From the NCBI GenBank assembly GCA_002898675.1, contig BEHW01000001.1, positions 1 through 50,341 on the forward strand: a DNA stretch of 50,341 bases, given 5' to 3'. Of this stretch, positions 22,813 through 30,270 are shown one piece after another (within the stretch, counting starts at the first letter, position 1; each line of letters begins with the position of its first letter). The notes beneath the pieces were generated by a model. It was given only the letters and a program-made list of their open reading frames with translations. It had not been told where the DNA came from and ran no database searches. Source of the stretch: a bacterium HR20. Lineage in GTDB: Bacteria; Bacteroidota; Ignavibacteria; Kapaibacteriales; NICIL-2. The position numbers were made by a program, and so were the translations under genes.

Positions 22813-24420
22813 ATGCGTACGTTGGAGCAGCTTATTGCTCAGCTTCAGATCGAAGCAGAACAAAACCCAACATTCCGGAACACACTGGAATTGCTCGTTG
22901 CGTTAGGCGAGGAAATTCTCCGCCCTGCACGGGAGAAGGAAACTGCACCACCATCTGCTGACAACGCTACCGCTGAAGCATCACCGCACAATAGCAGCCA
23001 ACAACAAGCTGATTCACCCCCCATTCCTGACGAGGATATCCAGCGCTTAGTCGAGCATTACCATGGCGGGCATGCACACGAAGCAGCCCTTGCACAGAAG
23101 CTATCCTCTTCACTCATCCTGAGGAATGGATTCGATGAACAAGAGCCTCCCTTCGATCCTGAGCTGATCAGCACACGCTCGCGACTCAAAGCAGAAGTTG
23201 CCCGCTGGTGTGCCGACCGTCTCCGTGGCGAAATTCCACCGGACGCAGAATCTCCCTACCGCCGAAGCGCGATTGCGCGGGCAAAAGCATTGCCGTTCTG
23301 CTACCTATGGATGCTCAACTACCAAGGCACCCCAGCAATGCTCGACTACATCGCCGATTGCTACGATGCGCTCGCCGACGTTGCTGAGCTTGTCCCATTC
23401 ATCCCCAAGGTTCACCAACGCCCAGCGTGGGCAGACCGGCTGCTCGAACTTACAGCAACCGTACAGTCCGCGCTCTACCATGCGTTGGATGAGGCCGGCC
23501 AAGATCCTGCCGATTACCCCGATCCCGACCAAACCACCATCTTTGGGTGGCTTAAGTGGTACACGAAAACCTACCAAAAGTTCATCTCGCGCCACATGAG
23601 GCGAAGCGATCCAGCAGATTATACCCGCGTAGCCGAGCTTATCACTGAATTTGACCGTTTGCGGATAGAAATCCAGCACGCAGTGCCAGCGCTTGACGTA
23701 GAGCTCCCCGAACGCACCGATGCTCAGCCCAGACGTACGCCGACATCACCGGTTGCCAAACAGCGGCTGCGCACCCTCCGATATCACGTTGGGCACATTC
23801 TTCGCCAGAGCATCGAACCTGAACATCACTGGCGGAAAATTCGCGAGCAGATCGAAGCACTCATCGAGTTAGGTGTTCCCCCAAGTAACGTCGAGTTGCG
23901 CAGCGCACTCTTGCCCATCATCGAGGATTTTCCCACCAGCGATGAATTTCTCTCGCAGTCAGTGCAGCTCGTCCTGCGGGAAATTGACCGTTACCTTGCT
24001 CGGCAAGAATCCGCAACGCCGGATGCGTTCGAGGAGCCTCCCCCAACGCCAGAAGTCCAGGTTGTCCACACCGCTCTCCACGGCAAATCCATTCTGCTCC
24101 TTGGCGGCGATGAACGTCCGCGAAGCCGTGCTGCAATCGAAACTGCATTCGGACTTGCCAAGCTCGAATGGGTCTCAACCCGTCCGCACCAGTCACTCGA
24201 TGAGTTTCTGCCATACCTGAAACGCCCTGAGATCGCAGTTGTGCTGCTGGCAATTCGATGGTCGAGCCATAGCTACGGAGAGATTGCACCGATTTGCAAG
24301 GAATACGGAAAACCGCTCGTCCGCTTGCCTGGCGGCTACAGCCCCAACCAAATCGCCGCCCAAATCCTTGCACAAGCTGGAACAGCCCTTGGCGTAGTTA
24401 GCTCCGGCGGCAGGACTTGA
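22813..24420 (+). CDS. Unknown protein with DUF2325-like C-terminal domain
   Basis: 535 residues; I do not recognise the full-length family. The N-terminus is a charged helix (residues 1-35), followed by a Ser/Gln/Pro-rich linker (~50-85). The central part (~90-440) is alpha-helical and rich in Arg, Trp and Pro, with a segment WLKWYTKTYQKF. The C-terminal ~100 residues (SILLLGGDERPRSRAAIE, then VVLLAIRWSSHSYGEIA, then ICKEYGKPLVRLPGG) match the DUF2325 pattern: a Rossmann-like glycine start, a conserved SH, and a C..YGKP near the end. No signal peptide or membrane segment, so cytoplasmic. The stop codon lies inside the antisense tRNA-Asn gene, giving an 18-nt overlap. Start 22813 (ATG) replaces an in-frame TTG at 22771. 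Confidence 0.75.
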   Translation: MRTLEQLIAQLQIEAEQNPTFRNTLELLVALGEEILRPAREKETAPPSADNATAEASPHNSSQQQADSPPIPDEDIQRLVEHYHGGHAHEAALAQKLSSSLILRNGFDEQEPPFDPELISTRSRLKAEVARWCADRLRGEIPPDAESPYRRSAIARAKALPFCYLWMLNYQGTPAMLDYIADCYDALADVAELVPFIPKVHQRPAWADRLLELTATVQSALYHALDEAGQDPADYPDPDQTTIFGWLKWYTKTYQKFISRHMRRSDPADYTRVAELITEFDRLRIEIQHAVPALDVELPERTDAQPRRTPTSPVAKQRLRTLRYHVGHILRQSIEPEHHWRKIREQIEALIELGVPPSNVELRSALLPIIEDFPTSDEFLSQSVQLVLREIDRYLARQESATPDAFEEPPPTPEVQVVHTALHGKSILLLGGDERPRSRAAIETAFGLAKLEWVSTRPHQSLDEFLPYLKRPEIAVVLLAIRWSSHSYGEIAPICKEYGKPLVRLPGGYSPNQIAAQILAQAGTALGVVSSGGRT

Positions 24421-24475
24421 ACCTGCGACCCTCTGATTAACAGTCAGATGCTCTAACCAACTGAGCTACGCCGGA
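24403..24475 (-). tRNA. tRNA-Asn (anticodon GTT)
   Basis: 73 nt folding into a full cloverleaf: acceptor TCCGGCG/CGCCGGA, D-arm GCTC/GAGC, anticodon arm TCTGA-CTGTTAA-TCAGA with anticodon GTT, a 5-nt variable region, and T-arm GCAGG-TTCAAGT-CCTGC. The 3' CCA is not encoded. Its 3' half overlaps the end of the DUF2325-like gene on the opposite strand. Confidence 0.97.
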
Positions 24476-24484
24476 ATCGCGCTG

Positions 24485-24492
24485 CAAAAATA
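24485..24492 (-). promoter_or_regulatory. Putative -7 box (TATTTTTG) for tRNA-Asn
   Basis: Exact TAnnTTTG match whose end lies 9 nt upstream of the mature tRNA 5' end, the right distance for transcription starting a few nucleotides before the tRNA. It supports the use of this element as the main promoter box in this genome. Confidence 0.55.
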
Positions 24493-24614
24493 CAACACAC
24501 GCTCCCACCTCTTGGATGCACCCAGGCAGCGATTGGCCAATTGAGCCGCACAGCGTCGAGTACCGCTTTCTGCAAATTCGCAGCACCTGCAGCATCCCTT
24601 ATGAACCACAGACC

Positions 24615-25880
24615 ATGCGCAAACGTCTCCTCGATTCGACCTATCGTCCATCGTCGCTGGTAACGCCAGCGTGTACTGAGCTTCCCTCAGGACTGCGCGT
24701 CATCACCGATACCGTTCCCTATGCACGGACAGTCGCACTTGGCGTCTGGGTTGAGTGTGGCAGCCGTCACGATACAAGCGCTGGGATTGCGCACATGCTC
24801 GAGCACGTCCTCTTTCGCCGCTCCCGGCGGACCAGCGGGATGGCTCGCTCCCGGCGGGTCGAAGAGCTCGGCGCATACCTAAATGCTTCGACCTCGAAAG
24901 AACTAACGTGCTACGACGTCCGCGGCCTGGCAGAGCATCTTGAGCAACTGACGGACATCCTCTTCGAGCTGGTCTTTGCACCAGCCTTCACTCCGCGCGA
25001 CGTCGAAAAAGAGCGTGCCATCATCGCTGAAGAGATCCGCTCCTACGAAGATGACCCTGAAGAGGTCGTCTGCGATGCACTCGATGAGCTGCTCTTTGGC
25101 TCGCACCCACTGGCACACCCAATCGCAGGAACGCTCGACAGCGTCGCTCAGATTACGACCAGCGATCTCGAAGCCTTCCATCGCACCTGGTACGTTGGCT
25201 CGCGCTGTGCAGTCATCGCCAGCGGACCAATCGAGCATCATGCACTGGTCGAGATCGTCGAGCGCGCACTTGAACGGTGGAGCGTACCCTCCGGCATTCG
25301 TCCAATGAGCTCTACGCCGCCCCGACGCCGTTCTCCGCAGCGGCGGATTCTTGCCCGCACATTCCAGCAGGCACATTGTGCGCTCGGAATCCGCGTCGCT
25401 GGTGCGCAGCATCCGAGCCGTCATGCGTTGGCGGTGCTCAACGTCCTCTGGGGCGATAGCAGCAGCTGCCGTCTCTACCGCCGTGTGCGTGAACAGCGTG
25501 CGTTAGCATACAACGTGTATTCCACGCTCCAGCTGTGGAGCGATTGCGGCGAGCTAACCATCTACGCTGGCACCCACCCAAACCGCGTCAGTGCAACACT
25601 CGACGCAATCACCGACGAAATCGCGCGACTCGGCACGGCAGCACCGACAGCAGCAGAATTCCGCCGTGCCCAGCAACAGTTGCGCGCTTCTCTGGTGATG
25701 AGCACCGAAAGCCTCTCGGCCCGCATGCATGCGCTTGCCCGAATGGTGCTCGAGGAAAAAAGGCTCGAACCAATCGAGGCCGGCATCGAGTCAATCGAAA
25801 ACACAACACTCGAACAGGTCCAATCGCTGGCTGCGAGCATAAGCGACCCCTCCCAGTGGTCCGTGGTCGTGTGTCAGTAA
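24615..25880 (+). CDS. M16 family zinc metallopeptidase
   Basis: 421 residues. The inverted zinc motif HxxEH is at 60-64 (AHMLEHVLF), with the distal zinc ligand Glu in the VEKERAIIAEEIRSYEDDP block near 137. The second half is the inactive M16 C-terminal domain (QAHCALGIRV, RLYRRVREQRALAYNVYS). This is the size of PqqL/mitochondrial-processing-peptidase beta-like bacterial enzymes, which degrade peptides in the cytoplasm or periplasm. No signal peptide at the chosen ATG; an in-frame extension to 24516 runs into non-homologous DNA. Ends convergent with nadK, with a shared hairpin between. Confidence 0.93.
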   Translation: MRKRLLDSTYRPSSLVTPACTELPSGLRVITDTVPYARTVALGVWVECGSRHDTSAGIAHMLEHVLFRRSRRTSGMARSRRVEELGAYLNASTSKELTCYDVRGLAEHLEQLTDILFELVFAPAFTPRDVEKERAIIAEEIRSYEDDPEEVVCDALDELLFGSHPLAHPIAGTLDSVAQITTSDLEAFHRTWYVGSRCAVIASGPIEHHALVEIVERALERWSVPSGIRPMSSTPPRRRSPQRRILARTFQQAHCALGIRVAGAQHPSRHALAVLNVLWGDSSSCRLYRRVREQRALAYNVYSTLQLWSDCGELTIYAGTHPNRVSATLDAITDEIARLGTAAPTAAEFRRAQQQLRASLVMSTESLSARMHALARMVLEEKRLEPIEAGIESIENTTLEQVQSLAASISDPSQWSVVVCQ

Positions 25881-25903
25881 CGCGCGCTGATGCTTAGCGC
25901 GTG
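25881..25903. terminator. Convergent hairpin between the M16 peptidase gene and nadK
   Basis: 8-bp stem (one G-T pair) with a 7-nt loop, directly after the peptidase stop and overlapping the nadK stop codon. Could act on both strands, but neither side has a clear T-run. Confidence 0.35.
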
Positions 25904-26781
25904 CGAGGGATCGTTGCATCCGCGCTCCAGAGCAACTTCTGCCGGAGAACGTCGAAGTACGTCGTGTCGGAGCGCTTGATCAGACGCGCCGTCTGCGAGG
26001 AGCGGCGAAGGGTACACCGCATCCCCGGCTCGAAGGGAGCAACATACTGCCCATCGGCAACGAGGGAAGCTGCATGGCTTTCGGCATCGAGCAGGAGCGT
26101 GACCTCTGCGCTATCGCCGATGACGAGTGGTCGGAGGGTGAGCATGTGCGGGCAAATCGGCACGATGCAAAGCACCGGCGCTGATGGTGCCACAATTGGT
26201 CCGCCGCACGAGAGCGCATACGCCGTCGAACCGGTCGGTGTGGTCACGAGCAATCCATCGGCGCGATAGCGTGCGATGTAATGCTCGTCCACCCACGCAT
26301 GGATCGTGATCATCCGCGAGGAATCGCGCTTTTCCAGCGCAAATTCGTTGAGTGCGTAGAGCACGGTCGGACGTTCGTCCAGCTCGATTGTCGTCTCGAC
26401 CATTGCCCGATCAACGATGCGGTACCGACCGCTGAGCACATCATCAATCGTTGTCTCGAGCGCATCGGCGGGAAATTCCGCAAGGAAGCCAAGCTTGCCC
26501 AAGTTGACTCCCAACAGCGGCAGATCGCTTTCGGCAAGTTTCCGTGCGCACGCGAGCATTGTGCCATCGCCCCCAAAACACATGACGACGTCGGCAAAGC
26601 GTCCGAATTCTTCCAACGGGAGCGCCTCGACCTGCTCGGCGAGCGCAGGCAGCATCCGTGCTTTGACTTCCGGCTCGACGCAGACCTCCGCACCGCGCTT
26701 GAGCAGCAGCTCGACTGCTTCCACCACGCGGCGGAGCGCGTCGGTTTTCCCCAGGTTCACGTACAGTCCGATTCGGTTCAT
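25894..26781 (-). CDS. nadK: NAD kinase
   Basis: 295 residues. It phosphorylates NAD to NADP in the cytoplasm. Visible: the GGDGT nucleotide motif at 70-74, GVNLGKLGFLAEF, the conserved ALNEFAL and the glycine-rich RADGLLVTTPTGSTAYALSCGGPI block, plus the C-terminal RPLVIGDSAEVTL strand. The start overlaps the stop of the DUF1844 gene by 4 nt (ATGA), so translation is coupled. Together with pntAB two genes upstream, this makes a pyridine-nucleotide operon. Confidence 0.95.
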   Translation of the reverse strand: MNRIGLYVNLGKTDALRRVVEAVELLLKRGAEVCVEPEVKARMLPALAEQVEALPLEEFGRFADVVMCFGGDGTMLACARKLAESDLPLLGVNLGKLGFLAEFPADALETTIDDVLSGRYRIVDRAMVETTIELDERPTVLYALNEFALEKRDSSRMITIHAWVDEHYIARYRADGLLVTTPTGSTAYALSCGGPIVAPSAPVLCIVPICPHMLTLRPLVIGDSAEVTLLLDAESHAASLVADGQYVAPFEPGMRCTLRRSSQTARLIKRSDTTYFDVLRQKLLWSADATIPRTR

Positions 26782-27068
26782 CCGCGCATGCCCTCCGACG
26801 GTTGTGGCGCCGAACTTGCTGCATCCCGGACACGGACGTACGCCAACCGAAGCTCAGCAAGCGAGCCAAGCAGAATGCGCTCCTCTTCGTCCGAGCGAGC
26901 AGCACGTGTGCGCTGTTCGAGCACATCGAGCAGATCAATGGCCAGTCGCGCAGCGTCCAAATCCATCTGCTGCTGATTTGACCGAGGATCAGGAAGTTCC
27001 CCCAACGCAACAAGCGCTTGCGTCACCAACAACGCGACCAGATCGCGTAAGTCCAGCGGCCGATTCAT
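26778..27068 (-). CDS. DUF1844 family protein
   Basis: 96 residues. The DUF1844 pattern is clear: VALLVTQALVALGELPDP at the N-terminus, followed by a helix MDLDAARLAIDLLDVLEQRT and a C-terminal helix. Small cytoplasmic protein, function unknown. The ATG at 27068 overlaps the pntAB stop by 4 nt, and its own stop overlaps nadK by 4 nt, so all three genes form one coupled unit. Confidence 0.85.
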   Translation of the reverse strand: MNRPLDLRDLVALLVTQALVALGELPDPRSNQQQMDLDAARLAIDLLDVLEQRTRAARSDEEERILLGSLAELRLAYVRVRDAASSAPQPSEGMRG

Positions 27069-27385
27069 TGCTGCTCCTGACGGCGATGAGCAAACATTTC
27101 CAACATTCGGTCCGTTACGACAAAGCCACCGACTACGTTGAGCGTCCCCAACACGACCGCGAGAAAACCCAACACCATGGCTGCCGTATTCGAAGGAGAA
27201 GTATTCCCAAACACGACGATTGCGCCGATGAGCACGACGCCATGGATCGCATTTGCGCCCGACATCAGCGGCGTGTGGAGGACCGACGGCACCTTCGAGA
27301 TTACCTCGATGCCAACGATCACCGACAGAATGAGCACGTACACAAGCTCGATGTTCGCAGCCAAAAATGCAAGGAGCGCTTCCAT
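27065..27385 (-). CDS. pntAB: NAD(P) transhydrogenase alpha subunit, membrane part (PntA part 2)
   Basis: 106 residues with three to four membrane helices: ANIELVYVLILSVIVGIEV, then the family signature SKVPSVLHTPLMSGANAIHGVV, and LGFLAVVLGTLNVVGGFVV, ending TDRMLEMF. This is the short dII-alpha subunit that forms the proton channel with PntB. The other parts (the NAD-binding PntA part 1 and PntB) are normally adjacent but are absent here; 27386-27637 has no coding capacity for them. The ATG at 27385 has a GGAG 5-9 nt upstream. Confidence 0.9.
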   Translation of the reverse strand: MEALLAFLAANIELVYVLILSVIVGIEVISKVPSVLHTPLMSGANAIHGVVLIGAIVVFGNTSPSNTAAMVLGFLAVVLGTLNVVGGFVVTDRMLEMFAHRRQEQQ

Positions 27386-27594
27386 TACAACCGTCGTAGT
27401 AGTGACTGTCGGCAGCGAAACTACAACAGCCCACACGTCGAGTGTTGAACCGAGCACCACCCAGCGTGGCACCAAGCGGCAACGCCGCCGATGGAACATC
27501 TGCACGCTCCTTCCGCGAGAGGATCACCCGCCGAGTGCCTTCTGCACCGATAAGCCTATGTGCAGCACGCGCTCGGTACATCGCCCAGCAGCAG

Positions 27595-27602
27595 TATCTT
27601 TG
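27595..27602 (+). promoter_or_regulatory. Putative -7 box (TATCTTTG) for the thioredoxin-like gene and pheS
   Basis: Exact TAnnTTTG match 35 nt upstream of the ATG at 27638. It is in the 252-bp divergent region with pntAB; no matching element facing pntAB was found. Confidence 0.5.
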
Positions 27603-27637
27603 CCGCCCATCCGGCATTCCACTCCTCCAGGAGCACT

Positions 27638-29248
27638 ATGCACCGTTTGATTGCAGCACTTGCAGCGTTTGTCTTTTGCTCGCTATTGGCGTCTGCCGAG
27701 CAGATCGAGATTAGCGGTCGCATTCTTGATGCTCGCGGCAATCCGCTTCCTGTCGCACACGCCGAACTTCGCCGCGCAGGACGGCTGGAGCCATTGGTGC
27801 AGGTACGCGCAAATCCCGATGGCAGCTTTGCGCTCAGTGCCAGCGGTGAAGGGCTCTTCCTGGTCCGTCTTGCAGGGCTACACCATCGCTCGATCGATAT
27901 CCCCGTGGTGGTTGGTTCCACTGCAGTCCGCGAGCGTCTAACGGTGCAGCTTGCGACCCTCCCATTCCCCGAAACGCGCGATAGCGTCCTGCTCAGCCAC
28001 CGCGGCGCACTTCCAACAACGACCGAGGGCACCGTGCTCCAGGAACGCAAGGATGGGTACGTGCTCGGCGGCCTCCGCCCTGGCGATCACTACCGGCTGC
28101 TCATCCGCGGTCAAGGGCGCGGTGTGGTCACCGCGTCGAGTCGAGATAGCCTCATGCTTGCTCCCGATGGCTATTACGTCGGCATCCTCCGCACCGATAG
28201 CCTCGCACTCGATCCAGCCGAATTGCCACGGCGGAGCGATGCTGGGATCATCAAATGCCAATCTGCCGAGTGGCAACAGATCGCCGATGCATACCAAGCA
28301 CTGGTCCGATACCAGCAGGCGTTTGCCGATTCGAGCAATGCAGCGCTGGCGCGCGCTGCACGCACCGGCGGAAGTGCTGGCGATGCTGGCGCGATCCATA
28401 CATCGCTGGGCGCTTGGCGTTGGCGTGATACAATCGTCGCGCGCCTTGCAACCGCGCGTTCACCGCTGGCAGAGCAGTTCTGGTTGCTCTTTGCGCTCGC
28501 CTTGCCTGCCGGGGACGGCACCGACGAGCTGCACCGTCGGGCATTGCGCGAGATTCCGCCGGCATCGCCGCTGTGGGCACTCGATCCCCAGCTTGTCTTC
28601 CAAGCGCTCGCTCGCCGCACCGATGCAGAGCGTCGGCAGTTCCTCGATGCACTCATCGAAACTAACCCCGATACAACCGCCCGCGCTGTCTGCGCGTTTA
28701 CCGAACTTGTTGCTGCCTCTACCACTCGCGATCGGGAACGCGCGCGGATGCTCTACGCAGTTCTGACCAAACGCTGCCCGACGCATCCACTGGCCAAGAC
28801 CGCTGAGCGCTATAACCCCGACCGCCGGATTCAGCGTGGCGCCAGACTGCCGGACTTTCGCTTGCCAGGGAAGCAACGCGGTGCAGCCATCACCCGCGAA
28901 CGCGTGCTCGGGCAACCGCTGCTCATTGCAATTGTGCTCGGCGATTGCCAACCATGCGCAGAGCGTCTGGCTGAGTTTGCCCAGTGGCGTGATTCGACTA
29001 AGCGCCCGCTCCGGCTGCTCATCGCAAGCGTTGGCACCCCCAGCGGCGAGCTGGCACGCGTGCTCGAACGCATTCCGCACGAGCTTTCTATCGTTTCATC
29101 GCCAAGCGCACCGGAGCTTGAGCCATTCGAAGTCGAAGGGTTCCCCACCTTCGTGCTGACGGACGCAACGGGCACTATCCGTGCAACGAATCAGGAACTT
29201 CGCTCCTTGCGGACCGATGTCGGACGCTACCTCGATGAACAACCATGA
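27638..29248 (+). CDS. Exported thioredoxin-like protein with carboxypeptidase-regulatory-like N-domain
   Basis: 536 residues. Signal peptide at 1-20 (AALAAFVFCSLLASAEQ), then a CarboxypepD_reg/CNA-like beta domain (IEISGRILDARGNPLPVAHAELR, residues ~22-100). A mostly helical middle of unknown function follows. The C-terminus (~405-536) has a thioredoxin fold with a CQPC active site at 437-440 after LIAIVLGDC, and a cis-Pro region VEGFPTFVL. This architecture is common for envelope TlpA-like redox proteins in Bacteroidota. Start 27638 has GGAG 4 nt upstream. It overlaps pheS by 4 nt. Confidence 0.82.
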   Translation: MHRLIAALAAFVFCSLLASAEQIEISGRILDARGNPLPVAHAELRRAGRLEPLVQVRANPDGSFALSASGEGLFLVRLAGLHHRSIDIPVVVGSTAVRERLTVQLATLPFPETRDSVLLSHRGALPTTTEGTVLQERKDGYVLGGLRPGDHYRLLIRGQGRGVVTASSRDSLMLAPDGYYVGILRTDSLALDPAELPRRSDAGIIKCQSAEWQQIADAYQALVRYQQAFADSSNAALARAARTGGSAGDAGAIHTSLGAWRWRDTIVARLATARSPLAEQFWLLFALALPAGDGTDELHRRALREIPPASPLWALDPQLVFQALARRTDAERRQFLDALIETNPDTTARAVCAFTELVAASTTRDRERARMLYAVLTKRCPTHPLAKTAERYNPDRRIQRGARLPDFRLPGKQRGAAITRERVLGQPLLIAIVLGDCQPCAERLAEFAQWRDSTKRPLRLLIASVGTPSGELARVLERIPHELSIVSSPSAPELEPFEVEGFPTFVLTDATGTIRATNQELRSLRTDVGRYLDEQP

Positions 29249-30270
29249 CACGCCAGGACGTCGAAGCATTCTGTGCGGAAACACGTGCCGCACTCGAAGC
29301 AATCAACTCCCCCGAAGCACTCGAGCAGTTTCGGCTGACCTACCTCGTCCAGAAAGGGCGTATTCGCCAGATGCTCGACCAACTCCGCCACGTGCCAAAG
29401 GAGGAAAAGCCCATCATCGGGCGGCTCCTCAATGACTTGCGGCGCACCGTCGAAGCAGAGTATGCGGCGCTTGCGGAACGCTTTCGCCAGGAACGCGCGC
29501 GTGCAGACTTCGACCCAACGCTCCCTGGTCGTCCGCTACCGTCCGGATCGCTCCATCCCGTCCTCCAAACGCTCGACCGTATGGTGGAGATCTTCGTTCG
29601 CATGGGATTCGCTGTTGCACAGGGCCCGGACGTCGAGGATGACTACCACAACTTCGAGGCGCTCAACTTCCCGCCCGATCACCCTGCACGCGACATGCAG
29701 GATACGTTCTTTCTGCAGCGCACCGATCAGAGCGGCAAACCACTCCTGCTCCGCACGCACACATCACCGGTGCAGATTCGGCTGATGGAATCCATGCAGC
29801 CGCCGATTCGCGCGATCATGCCGGGACGCGTCTATCGCAACGAAGCTATCAGTGCGCGGTCACTGGCAGAATTCCACCAGCTCGAAGGTCTCTGCATTGA
29901 CGAGCACACAAGCTTTGCTGACCTGAAAGGCACCATGATCGCCTTTGCCGAGCAGATGTACGGCAGCGGCATTCGCTACCGGTTCCGGCCATCGTTCTTT
30001 CCCTTCACTGAACCAAGCGCGGAAATGGACATCGAGTGCTTCCTCTGCAGCGGGAAAGGCTGCCGCGTGTGCAAATACTCCGGCTGGCTTGAAATCGTCG
30101 GCTGCGGGATGGTGCATCCGAACGTCCTCCGGGCATGCGGATTAGATCCCGAACGCTGGCAAGGCTATGCCTTCGGGTTTGGAATCGAACGCGTAACGAT
30201 GCTCCTTGCCGGCATTGACGACATCCGACTGCTCTACGAAAACGACCTTCGGCTCCTCGAACAGTTTTAG
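29245..30270 (+). CDS. pheS: Phenylalanyl-tRNA synthetase alpha subunit
   Basis: 341 residues, normal length. The enzyme charges tRNA-Phe as an alpha2-beta2 tetramer. Visible: an N-terminal coiled coil (residues 5-90), then HPVLQTLDRMVEIFVRMGF, FPPDHPARDMQDTFFL, motif 2 (GRVYRNEAISARSLAEFHQLEG), EPSAEMDIECF and motif 3 (GFGIERVTMLLAGIDDIR). A Cys-rich insertion CFLCSGKGCRVC is present, as in many bacterial PheS proteins, and may bind zinc. pheT is not adjacent. Translationally coupled to the thioredoxin-like gene by ATGA; the end overlaps the TonB receptor gene by 4 nt, convergent. Confidence 0.96.
   Translation: MTRQDVEAFCAETRAALEAINSPEALEQFRLTYLVQKGRIRQMLDQLRHVPKEEKPIIGRLLNDLRRTVEAEYAALAERFRQERARADFDPTLPGRPLPSGSLHPVLQTLDRMVEIFVRMGFAVAQGPDVEDDYHNFEALNFPPDHPARDMQDTFFLQRTDQSGKPLLLRTHTSPVQIRLMESMQPPIRAIMPGRVYRNEAISARSLAEFHQLEGLCIDEHTSFADLKGTMIAFAEQMYGSGIRYRFRPSFFPFTEPSAEMDIECFLCSGKGCRVCKYSGWLEIVGCGMVHPNVLRACGLDPERWQGYAFGFGIERVTMLLAGIDDIRLLYENDLRLLEQF

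Noticed and set aside
24516..24614. 33-codon extension of the M16 peptidase
   Set aside because: No signal peptide or family similarity; ATG at 24615 matches usual length.
26778..27617. 279-codon minus-strand frame reaching from DUF1844 up to 27617
   Set aside because: Only its last 96 codons (from 27068) match DUF1844; the rest overlaps pntAB in another frame and is non-homologous.
27386..27637. Search for a PntA part 1 or other gene upstream of pntAB
   Set aside because: No frame with transhydrogenase motifs in either strand; only the -7 box at 27595 was found.
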